From contig JAQWEL010000005.1 of assembly GCA_028704945.1 (NCBI GenBank), positions 1 through 64,000 on the forward strand: a stretch of DNA of 64,000 nt, written 5' to 3'. Made by a program: the position numbers and the translations under genes. Shown piece after piece: positions 35,142 to 41,315 of this stretch (the first letter of the stretch is position 1; every line of letters begins with the position of its first letter). The notes under the pieces are model-generated. The model saw nothing but the letters and a program-made list of their open reading frames with translations, was not told the DNA's origin and did no database searches. The stretch comes from Patescibacteria group bacterium. Lineage in GTDB: Bacteria; Patescibacteriota; Patescibacteriia; Patescibacteriales; Patescibacteriaceae.

Positions 35142-35169
35142 GTCGTGGAAGAAGTTGGAACTAAAATTT
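35142..35169. repeat. Imperfect 28-bp direct repeat, right copy
   Basis: GTCGTGGAAGAAGTTGGAAC followed by TAAAATTTA; three mismatches to the copy at 33976-34003. The two copies bracket the Maf / deoxyribosyltransferase-like pair (1.14 kb). Confidence 0.6.
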
Positions 35170-35190
35170 ATCAATAATTAATGCCAATAT

Positions 35191-35469
35191 TTACTTCTGA
35201 AACTTTTTTTGACAGTCAATTGCGATTTTTATACACTCTTCTGGATCATAACCCAAGTCATCACACCAACGAATTGTTGAAAATATAAAATTACCCAACT
35301 CTTTCTTCAACTCCTCATCAGTATGAATGCTCTTATCTTTAATTGCGTTACGCTCCCAGCGACAGATGTCACCAAAAACCTTGCCCATTCTAACAATTAT
35401 TTGTTCTAATGTTAATTTTTGTTCGCCCCAAATTTCTCGGCTATCCAATAGTAAACTTTTAATTTCCAT
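35191..35469 (-). CDS. MazG-like all-alpha NTP pyrophosphohydrolase
   Basis: 92-residue, all-helical protein. The pattern EELKKELGNFIFSTIRWCDDLGYDPEECI, with acidic residues spaced as in the MazG/dUTPase all-alpha fold (E-x3-E...D-x2-D), supports a MazG-like nucleotide pyrophosphohydrolase. The first Glu pair is partly replaced (ICRWERNAIKDK), so activity is uncertain. It lies 9 bp downstream of the KilA-N remnant and near Maf and the deoxyribosyltransferase-like gene, a small nucleotide-pool cluster. Confidence 0.65.
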   Translation of the reverse strand: MEIKSLLLDSREIWGEQKLTLEQIIVRMGKVFGDICRWERNAIKDKSIHTDEELKKELGNFIFSTIRWCDDLGYDPEECIKIAIDCQKKFQK

Positions 35470-35478
35470 AAAACTAAT

Positions 35479-35864
35479 TTATTTTAATTTTTTAATCGAG
35501 CTATTGCCGAGTAATGACCGCATTTGGACAATGGCAATTTCATTAAGTTTCAAAAGCCTGTCGGCCTGAGTCAATCCTTGACGGATAAATTCGGCATTCA
35601 GCGATTCTAGATTCGCCAAACAAACCATTTGAGCCTGACTCAGCCTTAAAGGCATCGAATTCGACCCCTTTGAAATTTGAATTGTTAATTTGTTCCCAAA
35701 TACCCAAAAACTCTATTGTGCTACGATTGCGCATCCAATTTTTTACCACATCCTTTGGTTCAAAAGCATTTTTATATCTCGCCATATCAGTCAAAGAAAT
35801 ATAATCACCGTCATTTTGAGTAAAGGTATAAATTTGCAGGCCTTGGGTGTTAATTTTTTTTCAT
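35479..35864 (-). pseudogene. KilA-N domain gene, frameshifted and internally deleted
   Basis: Three pieces of one gene lie in different frames. The ATG at 35864 is followed by an A8 tract; with A7 it would read MKKINTQGLQIYTFTQNDG and continue into the KilA-N core YISLTDMARYKN, KNWMRNRSTIEFLGIWEQI, VEFDAFKAESGS. About 35650 the sequence jumps to what should be the far C-terminus, read in another frame: LANLESLNAEFIRQG then QADRLLKLNEIAIVQMRSLL, stop at 35479. The intervening part of the usual protein (DNA-binding remainder and middle domain) is missing. KilA-N proteins are phage- and mobile-element-associated DNA-binding proteins. Confidence 0.8.
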
Positions 35865-35890
35865 ATATTTTCATTATAACAAAAATACAA

Positions 35891-35916
35891 AAATAACGCC
35901 AATATCAGCGTTATTT
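35891..35916 (-). terminator. Terminator of tRNA-Trp
   Basis: Stem AAATAACGC / GCGTTATTT with an 8-nt loop, followed on the minus strand by T-rich sequence. Confidence 0.7.
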
Positions 35917-35945
35917 TTGAAAATACCTGTCATGAGTTTGTCGAA

Positions 35946-36019
35946 TGGCACGGGATGTAGGAATCGAACCCACGCTAGAGGTTTTGGAGACCCCTGTACT
36001 ACCATTATACTAATCCCGC
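35946..36019 (-). tRNA. trnW: tRNA-Trp (CCA anticodon)
   Basis: Minus-strand cloverleaf: acceptor GCGGGAT / ATCCCGT (with a terminal G-U pair), D loop AGTATAATGGTAG, anticodon stem GGGGT / ACCTC around loop CTCCAAA (anticodon CCA), T loop GGTTCGATTCC, discriminator G, 3' CCA encoded in the gene (74 nt). Its presence with TGA used as stop is consistent with the standard code. Confidence 0.95.
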
Positions 36020-36045
36020 AAAATAAAGTTTTTAGTGTCTAGCTA

Positions 36046-36057
36046 TTAGCCGTTAGC
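36046..36057. repeat. Inverted repeat arm, left of four-helix-bundle gene
   Basis: TTAGCCGTTAGC; 11 bases of its complement recur at 36495-36505 on the other side of the gene. The arm overlaps the gene's last codons. Confidence 0.6.
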
Positions 36058-36414
36058 TTTAATATTTTCATTTACTCTGCTTATTAAACCGCTAATCATT
36101 TTAGATATTTCATTCACTTGATTATTCAACTCGTTAAATAAATTATCATTAACATATTTTAAATCCAACGATAAATAAAGCATTGACCGAACCTCAGAAG
36201 CTGAACCGTTAGCTATATAAAGGTAGTTTCTAAATTCCTTGTCAGAAGATCTAGCATGTCCTTCGGCAATATTATTCATAATAGACACTGCTGCTCTTTG
36301 AATTTGGTCACGAAATGAATAATCTCTACAAACCGAAAAATTAGCATAAATGCTGGTGCAAAAAATTCTTGATTTTTGCCACACCAATAAATCTTCAAAC
36401 TTTACTACTACCAT
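36046..36414 (-). CDS. Four helix bundle protein (S23 / 23S rRNA IVP family)
   Basis: 122 residues, entirely helical. Family signature: FEDLLVWQKSRIFCTSIYANF, then RDQIQRAAVSIMNNIAEGHAR and EFRNYLYIANGSASEVRSML, the well-known 'four helix bundle protein' (TIGR02436-like), related in fold to the Avd accessory protein of diversity-generating retroelements. The biochemical role is unknown. The gene sits between short inverted repeats of the type TTAGCCGTTAGC, and further degenerate copies follow at 36430-36506. The last codons (KANG) are built from the repeat. Confidence 0.9.
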   Translation of the reverse strand: MVVVKFEDLLVWQKSRIFCTSIYANFSVCRDYSFRDQIQRAAVSIMNNIAEGHARSSDKEFRNYLYIANGSASEVRSMLYLSLDLKYVNDNLFNELNNQVNEISKMISGLISRVNENIKANG

Positions 36415-36494
36415 AATATTAGCAAATAGCCGCTACCGTTTAGTTTAAAAACATTTCGTTAGCGGCTAAGTCCTAAAAGGCTAACCGCTATCTA

Positions 36495-36505
36495 CTAACG
36501 GCTAA
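36495..36505. repeat. Inverted repeat arm, right of four-helix-bundle gene
   Basis: CTAACGGCTAA, complementary to the left arm at 36046-36057. Related words TTAGCGGCTAA and GGCTAACCGCTA lie in the preceding 50 bp. Confidence 0.6.
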
Positions 36506-36509
36506 CTGC

Positions 36510-36665
36510 TTATTTGGTTTCCTTGTGCAAAGTTGAAGTGTTGCAGTGTTTGCAATACTTTTTAAGTTCGAGACGAGTCTTCAAAATCTTCTTATTTTTA
36601 TGAGAAAAATAATTGACGGTTTTGCAGACAGTGCACTCAAACTTGATCATGTTATCTTGGGACAT
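36510..36665 (-). CDS. rpmG: Ribosomal protein L33
   Basis: 51-residue large-subunit ribosomal protein. It starts MSQDNMIKFECTVCKTVNYF and continues HKNKKILKTRLELKKYC then KHCNTSTLHKE; the two CxxC pairs (CTVC and CKHC) give the zinc-ribbon form of L33. The ATG at 36665 and TAA at 36510 give the normal family length. Too short for typical ORF cutoffs. It lies between the repeat-flanked four-helix-bundle gene and tRNA-Tyr. Confidence 0.95.
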   Translation of the reverse strand: MSQDNMIKFECTVCKTVNYFSHKNKKILKTRLELKKYCKHCNTSTLHKETK

Positions 36666-36761
36666 ATATTTAAAAACAATTATATTTTAGAATAGCTCAA
36701 CAATCCAAGGTAATGGCAATAATATTGCCGAATTGCGATTATTCTCGCCCGAAGGCGTGTG

Positions 36762-36844
36762 TGGGCCGAGTAGGATTCGAACCTACGAAGGCAAAAGCCA
36801 GCAGATTTACAGTCTGCCCCAGTTGACCGCTTTGGTATCGACCC
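36762..36844 (-). tRNA. trnY: tRNA-Tyr (GTA anticodon)
   Basis: Minus-strand cloverleaf with long variable arm (class II): acceptor GGGTCGA / TCGGCCC, anticodon loop CTGTAAA with GTA, T loop GGTTCGAATCC, discriminator A. The 3' CCA is not encoded (CAC follows). Any ORF drawn across this stretch is spurious. Confidence 0.95.
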
Positions 36845-37011
36845 GTTTCCCTCCTTAAACTGTGTATCTGAAAAGAACATAAAAATACGTCCTAAGACGC
36901 TAAAAATATAATAATACACTTAGTTTTTTATGTCAATATAGACTTTAAAATTATTTTTTATCTAATGTTAGCTATATTAAAATATTAATAAATCACAGAG
37001 GCTTAGACGAA

Positions 37012-37040
37012 TTGATTTGGAATACTTTTTGAGCTATACT
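37012..37040 (+). promoter_or_regulatory. Promoter of dedA-MFS pair, probably leaderless
   Basis: TTGATT (37012-37017), 17-bp spacer, TATACT (37035-37040). The expected start falls at or next to the ATG at 37048, so the mRNA may be leaderless; no Shine-Dalgarno is visible. Confidence 0.55.
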
Positions 37041-37047
37041 GCAATAT

Positions 37048-37662
37048 ATGTTTGAAACCATTTTAAACCTTTTTAGTGGAATGGGCTATGTTGGTATAAC
37101 TATTTTAATGGCTATTGAAAGCTCATTTATTCCCCTGCCATCAGAATTGATTATTCCTCCAGCTGGCTATTTAGCCAATTTAGGCAAAATGAATTTTTTG
37201 CTAATTATTTTAGCTGGCACTTTTGGCTCTCTCTTAGGTGCCCTATTCAACTATTACTTAGCTAAACATTTAGGTTCGCCATTAATCCATAAATTAGCGC
37301 GCAGTTCTTGGGCTAAATTTTTTTTCATTACTCCTGAAAAATTAGCCGAATCAGAACAATACTTTCACGAAAAAGGACGTGTCTCAACTTTTATCGGCCG
37401 TCTTATTCCCGGCATACGCCATCTCATTTCCATTCCGGCCGGCTTAGCCAAAATGCCTTTGAGTGAATTTATGCTTTATACCGTCTTAGGTGCTGGCATC
37501 TGGTGCACTGTTTTAGCAACTTTAGGTTGGTTTTTCGGCGCTAACGAAAAACTATTAAAAGAACATTATCACCAAATATCAATTGCGGGCGGCCTTATCT
37601 TATTAATATTTATAGCCTATTTATTTTGGAAAAAATATTATGCCAAGAAAAAAAATAAATAA
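37048..37662 (+). CDS. DedA family membrane protein
   Basis: 204 residues with about five hydrophobic segments. DedA/SNARE-assoc signatures: MAIESSFIPLPSELIIPPAG, then GTFGSLLGALFNYYLAKHLG, and FIGRLIPGIRHLISIPAGLAK (conserved FxRxxPxxR/GxxxG). DedA proteins are lipid flippases of undecaprenyl phosphate or other phospholipids and affect membrane homeostasis; which lipid this copy moves is not determinable. Its stop overlaps the start of the MFS gene by 23 bp, so the two are coupled. Confidence 0.92.
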   Translation: MFETILNLFSGMGYVGITILMAIESSFIPLPSELIIPPAGYLANLGKMNFLLIILAGTFGSLLGALFNYYLAKHLGSPLIHKLARSSWAKFFFITPEKLAESEQYFHEKGRVSTFIGRLIPGIRHLISIPAGLAKMPLSEFMLYTVLGAGIWCTVLATLGWFFGANEKLLKEHYHQISIAGGLILLIFIAYLFWKKYYAKKKNK

Positions 37663-38815
37663 AAAAGGAATCGCTGTAATTTATCTTCTCGGTTTTGCTA
37701 TCTCTTTGTCCGATTCAGTTTCTGGCTATGTTCAATCTTCTTTTTTATCCAATTCTTTCAACACCAGCACCATCGGAGCAATTATGGCTCTGTCAGCCTT
37801 ATTAACCGTTTTTGCTTCTTTTCTCTACCCTAAACTTATAGCTAAACTAAACAATCAACCCACGACCCTGTTTGTTTCTTTTATTGTAATGGTTACTAGC
37901 CTTATTTTAGCTTTTTCCAACATCAAGCCAGTTATTATCACAGCCTTTATTATTCGCTATGTCGGCCTAATTTTGTTATTAGTTAACTTGGATATATTTT
38001 TAGAAAATAAATCTGACGACAAACATACTGGCGCTATCCGTAGCAAATATTTAACCATCACGAACATCGCTTGGCTGATGTCACCAATTCTGATGGGCAA
38101 GCTGATTAAGACAACTGACTATTCAAATATTTTCAATTTTAGTTTTGCTATTTTAGCTATCGTTATTATTTTTACTATTCTATTCAAAAAAAGTATCGCT
38201 GAAAAAGAAAAATATGATTGGCACGAAATTGAAATAAAACAAACTTTAAAGACAATCTGGGAAAAAATTAATCTAAGAAGAGTTTTTATCGCTGCTTTAG
38301 CTTTACAAATCTTTTATGCTATCGCTGTTTTATATGTGCCAATCAAATTGAATCAAGAGCTCGGCTTAAGTTGGAGCTCTATCAGCATCATTTTTATTTT
38401 TATGCTGTTGCCTTTTATAATATTCCAATATCCGGCTGGATTAATTGCTGACAAATATTTAGGCGAAAAAGAAATGATGATCGGCGGTTCTATTATTTTA
38501 ATCTTAGCATCAATAATCATAGCCAAGTTAACCAGCACTTCTGTCTTTGCTTGGTCGCTGGCTCTTTTTTTCAGTCGGGTCGGCGCAGCTATTTATGAAA
38601 CCATGCAAGAAACTTATTTCTATAAACACGTTGACAGTTCTGACATCTCCTTAATTACCATGTTTCGCCAGACTCGTCCGGCTGGCTGGCTAATTGGATC
38701 TTTAATTGCTTTTGTTTTTTTAAGCTTCATCACCATCTCTCAATTATTTTATATTGTGGCCTTTATTTTTGTCTTAAATCTTTTCAATTTAGCCTTTCTT
38801 AAGGATACAAAATAA
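37640..38815 (+). CDS. Major facilitator superfamily transporter
   Basis: 391 residues, about twelve membrane helices in two halves separated by a charged loop around residues 190-215 (KKSIAEKEKYDWHEIEIK). No strong substrate signature; the motif-A-like YPAGLIADKYLGEKEMMIGG near residue 265 resembles the MFS loop 8-9 motif. Possible drug or small-molecule efflux, unproven. It overlaps the dedA end by 23 bp. The start ATG at 37640 (MPRKKINKKGIAVI) precedes helix 1. Confidence 0.88.
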   Translation: MPRKKINKKGIAVIYLLGFAISLSDSVSGYVQSSFLSNSFNTSTIGAIMALSALLTVFASFLYPKLIAKLNNQPTTLFVSFIVMVTSLILAFSNIKPVIITAFIIRYVGLILLLVNLDIFLENKSDDKHTGAIRSKYLTITNIAWLMSPILMGKLIKTTDYSNIFNFSFAILAIVIIFTILFKKSIAEKEKYDWHEIEIKQTLKTIWEKINLRRVFIAALALQIFYAIAVLYVPIKLNQELGLSWSSISIIFIFMLLPFIIFQYPAGLIADKYLGEKEMMIGGSIILILASIIIAKLTSTSVFAWSLALFFSRVGAAIYETMQETYFYKHVDSSDISLITMFRQTRPAGWLIGSLIAFVFLSFITISQLFYIVAFIFVLNLFNLAFLKDTK

Positions 38816-38839
38816 AAAACATTGCTTATCAATACAACA

Positions 38840-38871
38840 AAAAAACAGTTCAAATTAATGAGCTGTTTTTT
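38840..38871 (+). terminator. Terminator of dedA-MFS transcript
   Basis: Arms AAAAAACAGTTC / GAGCTGTTTTTT (one G-T wobble), 8-nt loop and T-run; convergent with the antitoxin gene end. Confidence 0.75.
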
Positions 38872-38883
38872 GTTTACCTAATT

Positions 38884-39177
38884 TTACTTAACGATGATTT
38901 CCAATTCTCCACCCAAGGCAAAAACTATTTTCTGCAAAAATTGCATAGTAAAATTCTGATTACCGGATTCAAATCGAGCAATATTACTTTGTGTAGTGCC
39001 TATTTTTTCAGCCAACTGAGCTTGACTGAAGTTTTTTTTCTTACGTAATTGCATTATTAAATAGGTTAATTCTAGTTGCTTGCCGCATTCATCAAAGCCA
39101 ACTTTAAATTTTTTATCCTTCTTTTTTTCTTTAAGAATCTCGTCTAAATCTGGTGGGATATGTTTTTGTTTATTCAT
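38884..39177 (-). CDS. XRE-family HTH antitoxin
   Basis: 97 residues. The C-terminal HTH (about residues 35-90) shows LRKKKNFSQAQLAEKIGTTQS then NIARFESGNQNFTMQFLQKI, the lambda-repressor-like fold. The N-terminal 30 residues are charged (PPDLDEILKEKKKDKKFK) and probably neutralise the toxin. It overlaps the 3' end of the RelE-like gene by 8 bp in the toxin-first order typical of HigBA-type systems. It may repress its own operon via the palindrome at 39542-39557. Confidence 0.85.
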   Translation of the reverse strand: MNKQKHIPPDLDEILKEKKKDKKFKVGFDECGKQLELTYLIMQLRKKKNFSQAQLAEKIGTTQSNIARFESGNQNFTMQFLQKIVFALGGELEIIVK

Positions 39178-39535
39178 ACAATTCTTTATTACTAATAACT
39201 TCTTGGTAATTATCTAAAGCTTTATTAATTTCTTTTTTAGGTGTTTTGTCTGTTCTTTTCAAAAAAGCATGCAAAATTATTATATTCTTATTAACAAAAG
39301 TAAAATAAAATATTCTGTGGTAGTTATTAGAAACATTAATTCTTAACTCTCTAATTTTACCAACAACGTGTTTCGAATATGGTTCATCTAAATAACCTTT
39401 ATGTTCTCTTAAAAAATCTATATACTTAAAAAATTTTCGTTGCTCTACTAATGTCCTGTTATAAATATATTCCAAGACAAAACTTTTACCACTTATTTGG
39501 TTGATGTAAAACTTTACTTTGTATTCTATTTTCAT
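39170..39535 (-). CDS. RelE/HigB-like (phage Gp49-type) toxin
   Basis: 121 residues. The family pattern is VVGKIRELRINVSNNYHRIFYF then ILHAFLKRTDKTPKKEINKA: the core K-x-R-E-L-R strand and the H-x-F-x-K-K-t-x-x-T-P motif seen in HigB/Gp49-type ribosome-dependent mRNA interferases. The toxin gene comes first and overlaps the antitoxin by 8 bp. It presumably cleaves mRNA on the ribosome when unneutralised. Upstream lie a 16-bp palindrome and a candidate promoter carrying a LexA-type half-site pair. Confidence 0.88.
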   Translation of the reverse strand: MKIEYKVKFYINQISGKSFVLEYIYNRTLVEQRKFFKYIDFLREHKGYLDEPYSKHVVGKIRELRINVSNNYHRIFYFTFVNKNIIILHAFLKRTDKTPKKEINKALDNYQEVISNKELYE

Positions 39536-39541
39536 AATTTT

Positions 39542-39557
39542 ATATCATATATGATAT
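39542..39557. promoter_or_regulatory. Perfect 16-bp palindrome before toxin gene
   Basis: ATATCATATATGATAT, 7 bp from the toxin ATG. A likely operator for the XRE antitoxin or toxin-antitoxin complex. Confidence 0.6.
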
Positions 39558-39580
39558 TATGTCAAATACTTCTAATTAAT

Positions 39581-39609
39581 ATTATATACGAACAAAATAC
39601 GAAAGTAAA
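39581..39609 (-). promoter_or_regulatory. Candidate toxin-antitoxin promoter with LexA-type operator
   Basis: Minus strand: -10 TATAAT (39581-39586), 17-bp spacer, -35 TTTACT (39604-39609). Within it, plus-strand GAAC (39590-39593), seven bases, GAAA (39601-39604). The operator sits four bases from the -10, exactly as in the lexA promoter; one mismatch in the second half-site. An alternative -35 TTGACA at 39560-39565 would place transcription inside the toxin ORF and is less likely. Confidence 0.5.
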
Positions 39610-39616
39610 GAAAAAT

Positions 39617-39659
39617 AAAAAACAGCTCTGGCGGTGCTGTCACAAACTGAGCTGTTTTT
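39617..39659 (-). terminator. Terminator of ftsX transcript
   Basis: Arms of about 11 bp (AAAAACAGCTC / GAGCTGTTTTT), 20-nt loop; between the toxin promoter and ftsX end. Confidence 0.75.
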
Positions 39660-39703
39660 CAATTTCATATAAAAAGTGAACTATTTTTTATATTATTCAA
39701 CAA

Positions 39704-40621
39704 TTAAACATTGGAATATTTGCTGACCGCCAACCACGAAGCTAATAAATTAACTGCCGCGGCCACAAAAAATTCAAAACCAAAAATTCGAGCAAAGTTA
39801 TTACTGAAATAAGCCAAAATATTAAAATTATAACCTGAAAAAAATGTTTCTAAATATGGCTGTAATAAATTTAAGAATAAATAAAAACTGACAACAACCA
39901 CGGTCAAGCTGAATAAAGTATAAATCATGCTAGAAATCAAAAATGGCGCCTTAATAAAAGTATTAGAGGCTCCCACTAAACGCATAATGCCAATCTCATT
40001 TCTATGAGTATAGATAGCTACCCTAGAAGTATTATAAATAACCATTAAGGTTATTAAAATAAAAATAGCGCTAACCAAAAGACCAGCCTCGCTAACTTTT
40101 TTGGTAATCGCATCTATTTTTTCAAGCATTATTTTATAATTGTCAAAATCCCTTGATTCAATAATAGCATCATCGACTCTGTTTAACTCTCCAATTAAAG
40201 GTTCAAAATCCTCGGCTGATTTTGGCCTGATAATCAAGCTTGGCGCTAATGGATTTTTAGTTAATTCACGTAGCGCTTGAGCTATCTTTGGATCTTTACG
40301 ATTAGCTTCTTGGAATTTCATCAAGGCCTCTTCCTGAGAAACATAAATAACCTCGCCGACATTAGGTAAATTTAATAATTTAGTTTTCAAGGCGGTTACT
40401 TTTTCTATTGGGGCATCAGTTTTTAAATAAAGACTAATATCAATCTTATTTTTAATAGTATCGACAGCAGCGGCGCTGATAGCTTTGACAGCTAATAGAA
40501 GATTAACGCTGAACAGAGTTAAAATCAGAATCATGATGGTAACGACAGACAGCCAAATATTCCTAAAAATATCCTGAAAACTAAATTTGATAATACGTGA
40601 AACTGATAAAAAAAATGCCAT
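39704..40621 (-). CDS. ftsX: Cell division protein FtsX
   Basis: Membrane component of the FtsEX complex, which couples cytosolic ATP hydrolysis to peptidoglycan hydrolase activation at the septum. 305 residues: a TM helix near 25-45 (VTIMILILTLFSVNLLLA), an extracytoplasmic domain about 55-175 with DAPIEKVTALKTKLLNLPNVGEVIYVS, then three TM helices in the C-terminal half, with MRLVGASNTFIKAPFLI the conserved loop. 4 bp after ftsE. The extracellular domain might regulate the RlpA/PBP5 protein or the amidase at 24080, by analogy. Confidence 0.95.
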   Translation of the reverse strand: MAFFLSVSRIIKFSFQDIFRNIWLSVVTIMILILTLFSVNLLLAVKAISAAAVDTIKNKIDISLYLKTDAPIEKVTALKTKLLNLPNVGEVIYVSQEEALMKFQEANRKDPKIAQALRELTKNPLAPSLIIRPKSAEDFEPLIGELNRVDDAIIESRDFDNYKIMLEKIDAITKKVSEAGLLVSAIFILITLMVIYNTSRVAIYTHRNEIGIMRLVGASNTFIKAPFLISSMIYTLFSLTVVVVSFYLFLNLLQPYLETFFSGYNFNILAYFSNNFARIFGFEFFVAAAVNLLASWLAVSKYSNV

Positions 40622-40625
40622 AAGT

Positions 40626-41306
40626 TTAAATTATATATTTACCGATAGCTTGATCGGAAACTAATCTGCCCTCATTAAGAGTTAAAACCCGCCGTTTTAA
40701 TTTATTTACTATTTCACGATTATGAGTAACTAATAAAACAGTAGTCCCAAAACTGTTTATTTTTAAAAGCAAATCAATTATTTCTTTAGCATTAATAGAA
40801 TCTAAATTGCCAGTCGGCTCATCGGCTAATAAAATTTTAGGCTGATATACTAAAGATCTGGCAATAGCGGCGCGTTGGCGTTCTCCGCCGGAAACTTCAT
40901 GAGGATAACGATGCATCTTGCTTTCCAATCCGACAATCCGCATCACTTGCGGCGCAATCGTCTTTATCTTCTTCATTGACTTACCGCAAACCTGCAAAGC
41001 GAATTCGACATTTTCTAATAATGTTTTCTTAGGCAATAATTTAAAATCTTGAAAAATAGTAGCGATTTGTCGCCTCAAATATGGTATTTCCGATGAACCA
41101 AGTTTGGTAATATTCCAGCCCCCGACAACAATTTCTCCTTCAGTTGACCTTTCTTCCCCGATCAACATCTTAACTAAAGTAGTTTTACCAGCGCCTGATT
41201 GACCGACTAAAGAAACGAATTCTCCTGGCTTAATATGAAAAGATATATTTTCCAAAGCAACAACATTACCATTATAATATTTGGAAACATCTTTAAATTT
41301 TATCAT
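40626..41306 (-). CDS. ftsE: Cell division ATP-binding protein FtsE
   Basis: 226-residue ABC ATPase, cytosolic partner of FtsX. Walker A GQSGAGKTTLVKML (about 35-48), Q-loop TIFQDFKLLPKKT, signature VSGGERQRAAIA (about 140), Walker B LLADEPTGNLD, H-loop VTHN. Length and sequence match FtsE. It follows the RlpA/PBP5 gene by 9 bp and precedes ftsX by 4 bp. Confidence 0.96.
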   Translation of the reverse strand: MIKFKDVSKYYNGNVVALENISFHIKPGEFVSLVGQSGAGKTTLVKMLIGEERSTEGEIVVGGWNITKLGSSEIPYLRRQIATIFQDFKLLPKKTLLENVEFALQVCGKSMKKIKTIAPQVMRIVGLESKMHRYPHEVSGGERQRAAIARSLVYQPKILLADEPTGNLDSINAKEIIDLLLKINSFGTTVLLVTHNREIVNKLKRRVLTLNEGRLVSDQAIGKYII

Positions 41307-41315
41307 ATACTTGGC

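Noticed and set aside
36680-36919. 79-residue leftward ORF
   Set aside because: It runs across tRNA-Tyr, so the reading frame is spurious.
39537-39565. TTGACA-N17-TAAAAT next to the toxin ATG as promoter
   Set aside because: Transcription would start inside the toxin ORF; the promoter at 39581-39609 fits better, though RNA data are needed.
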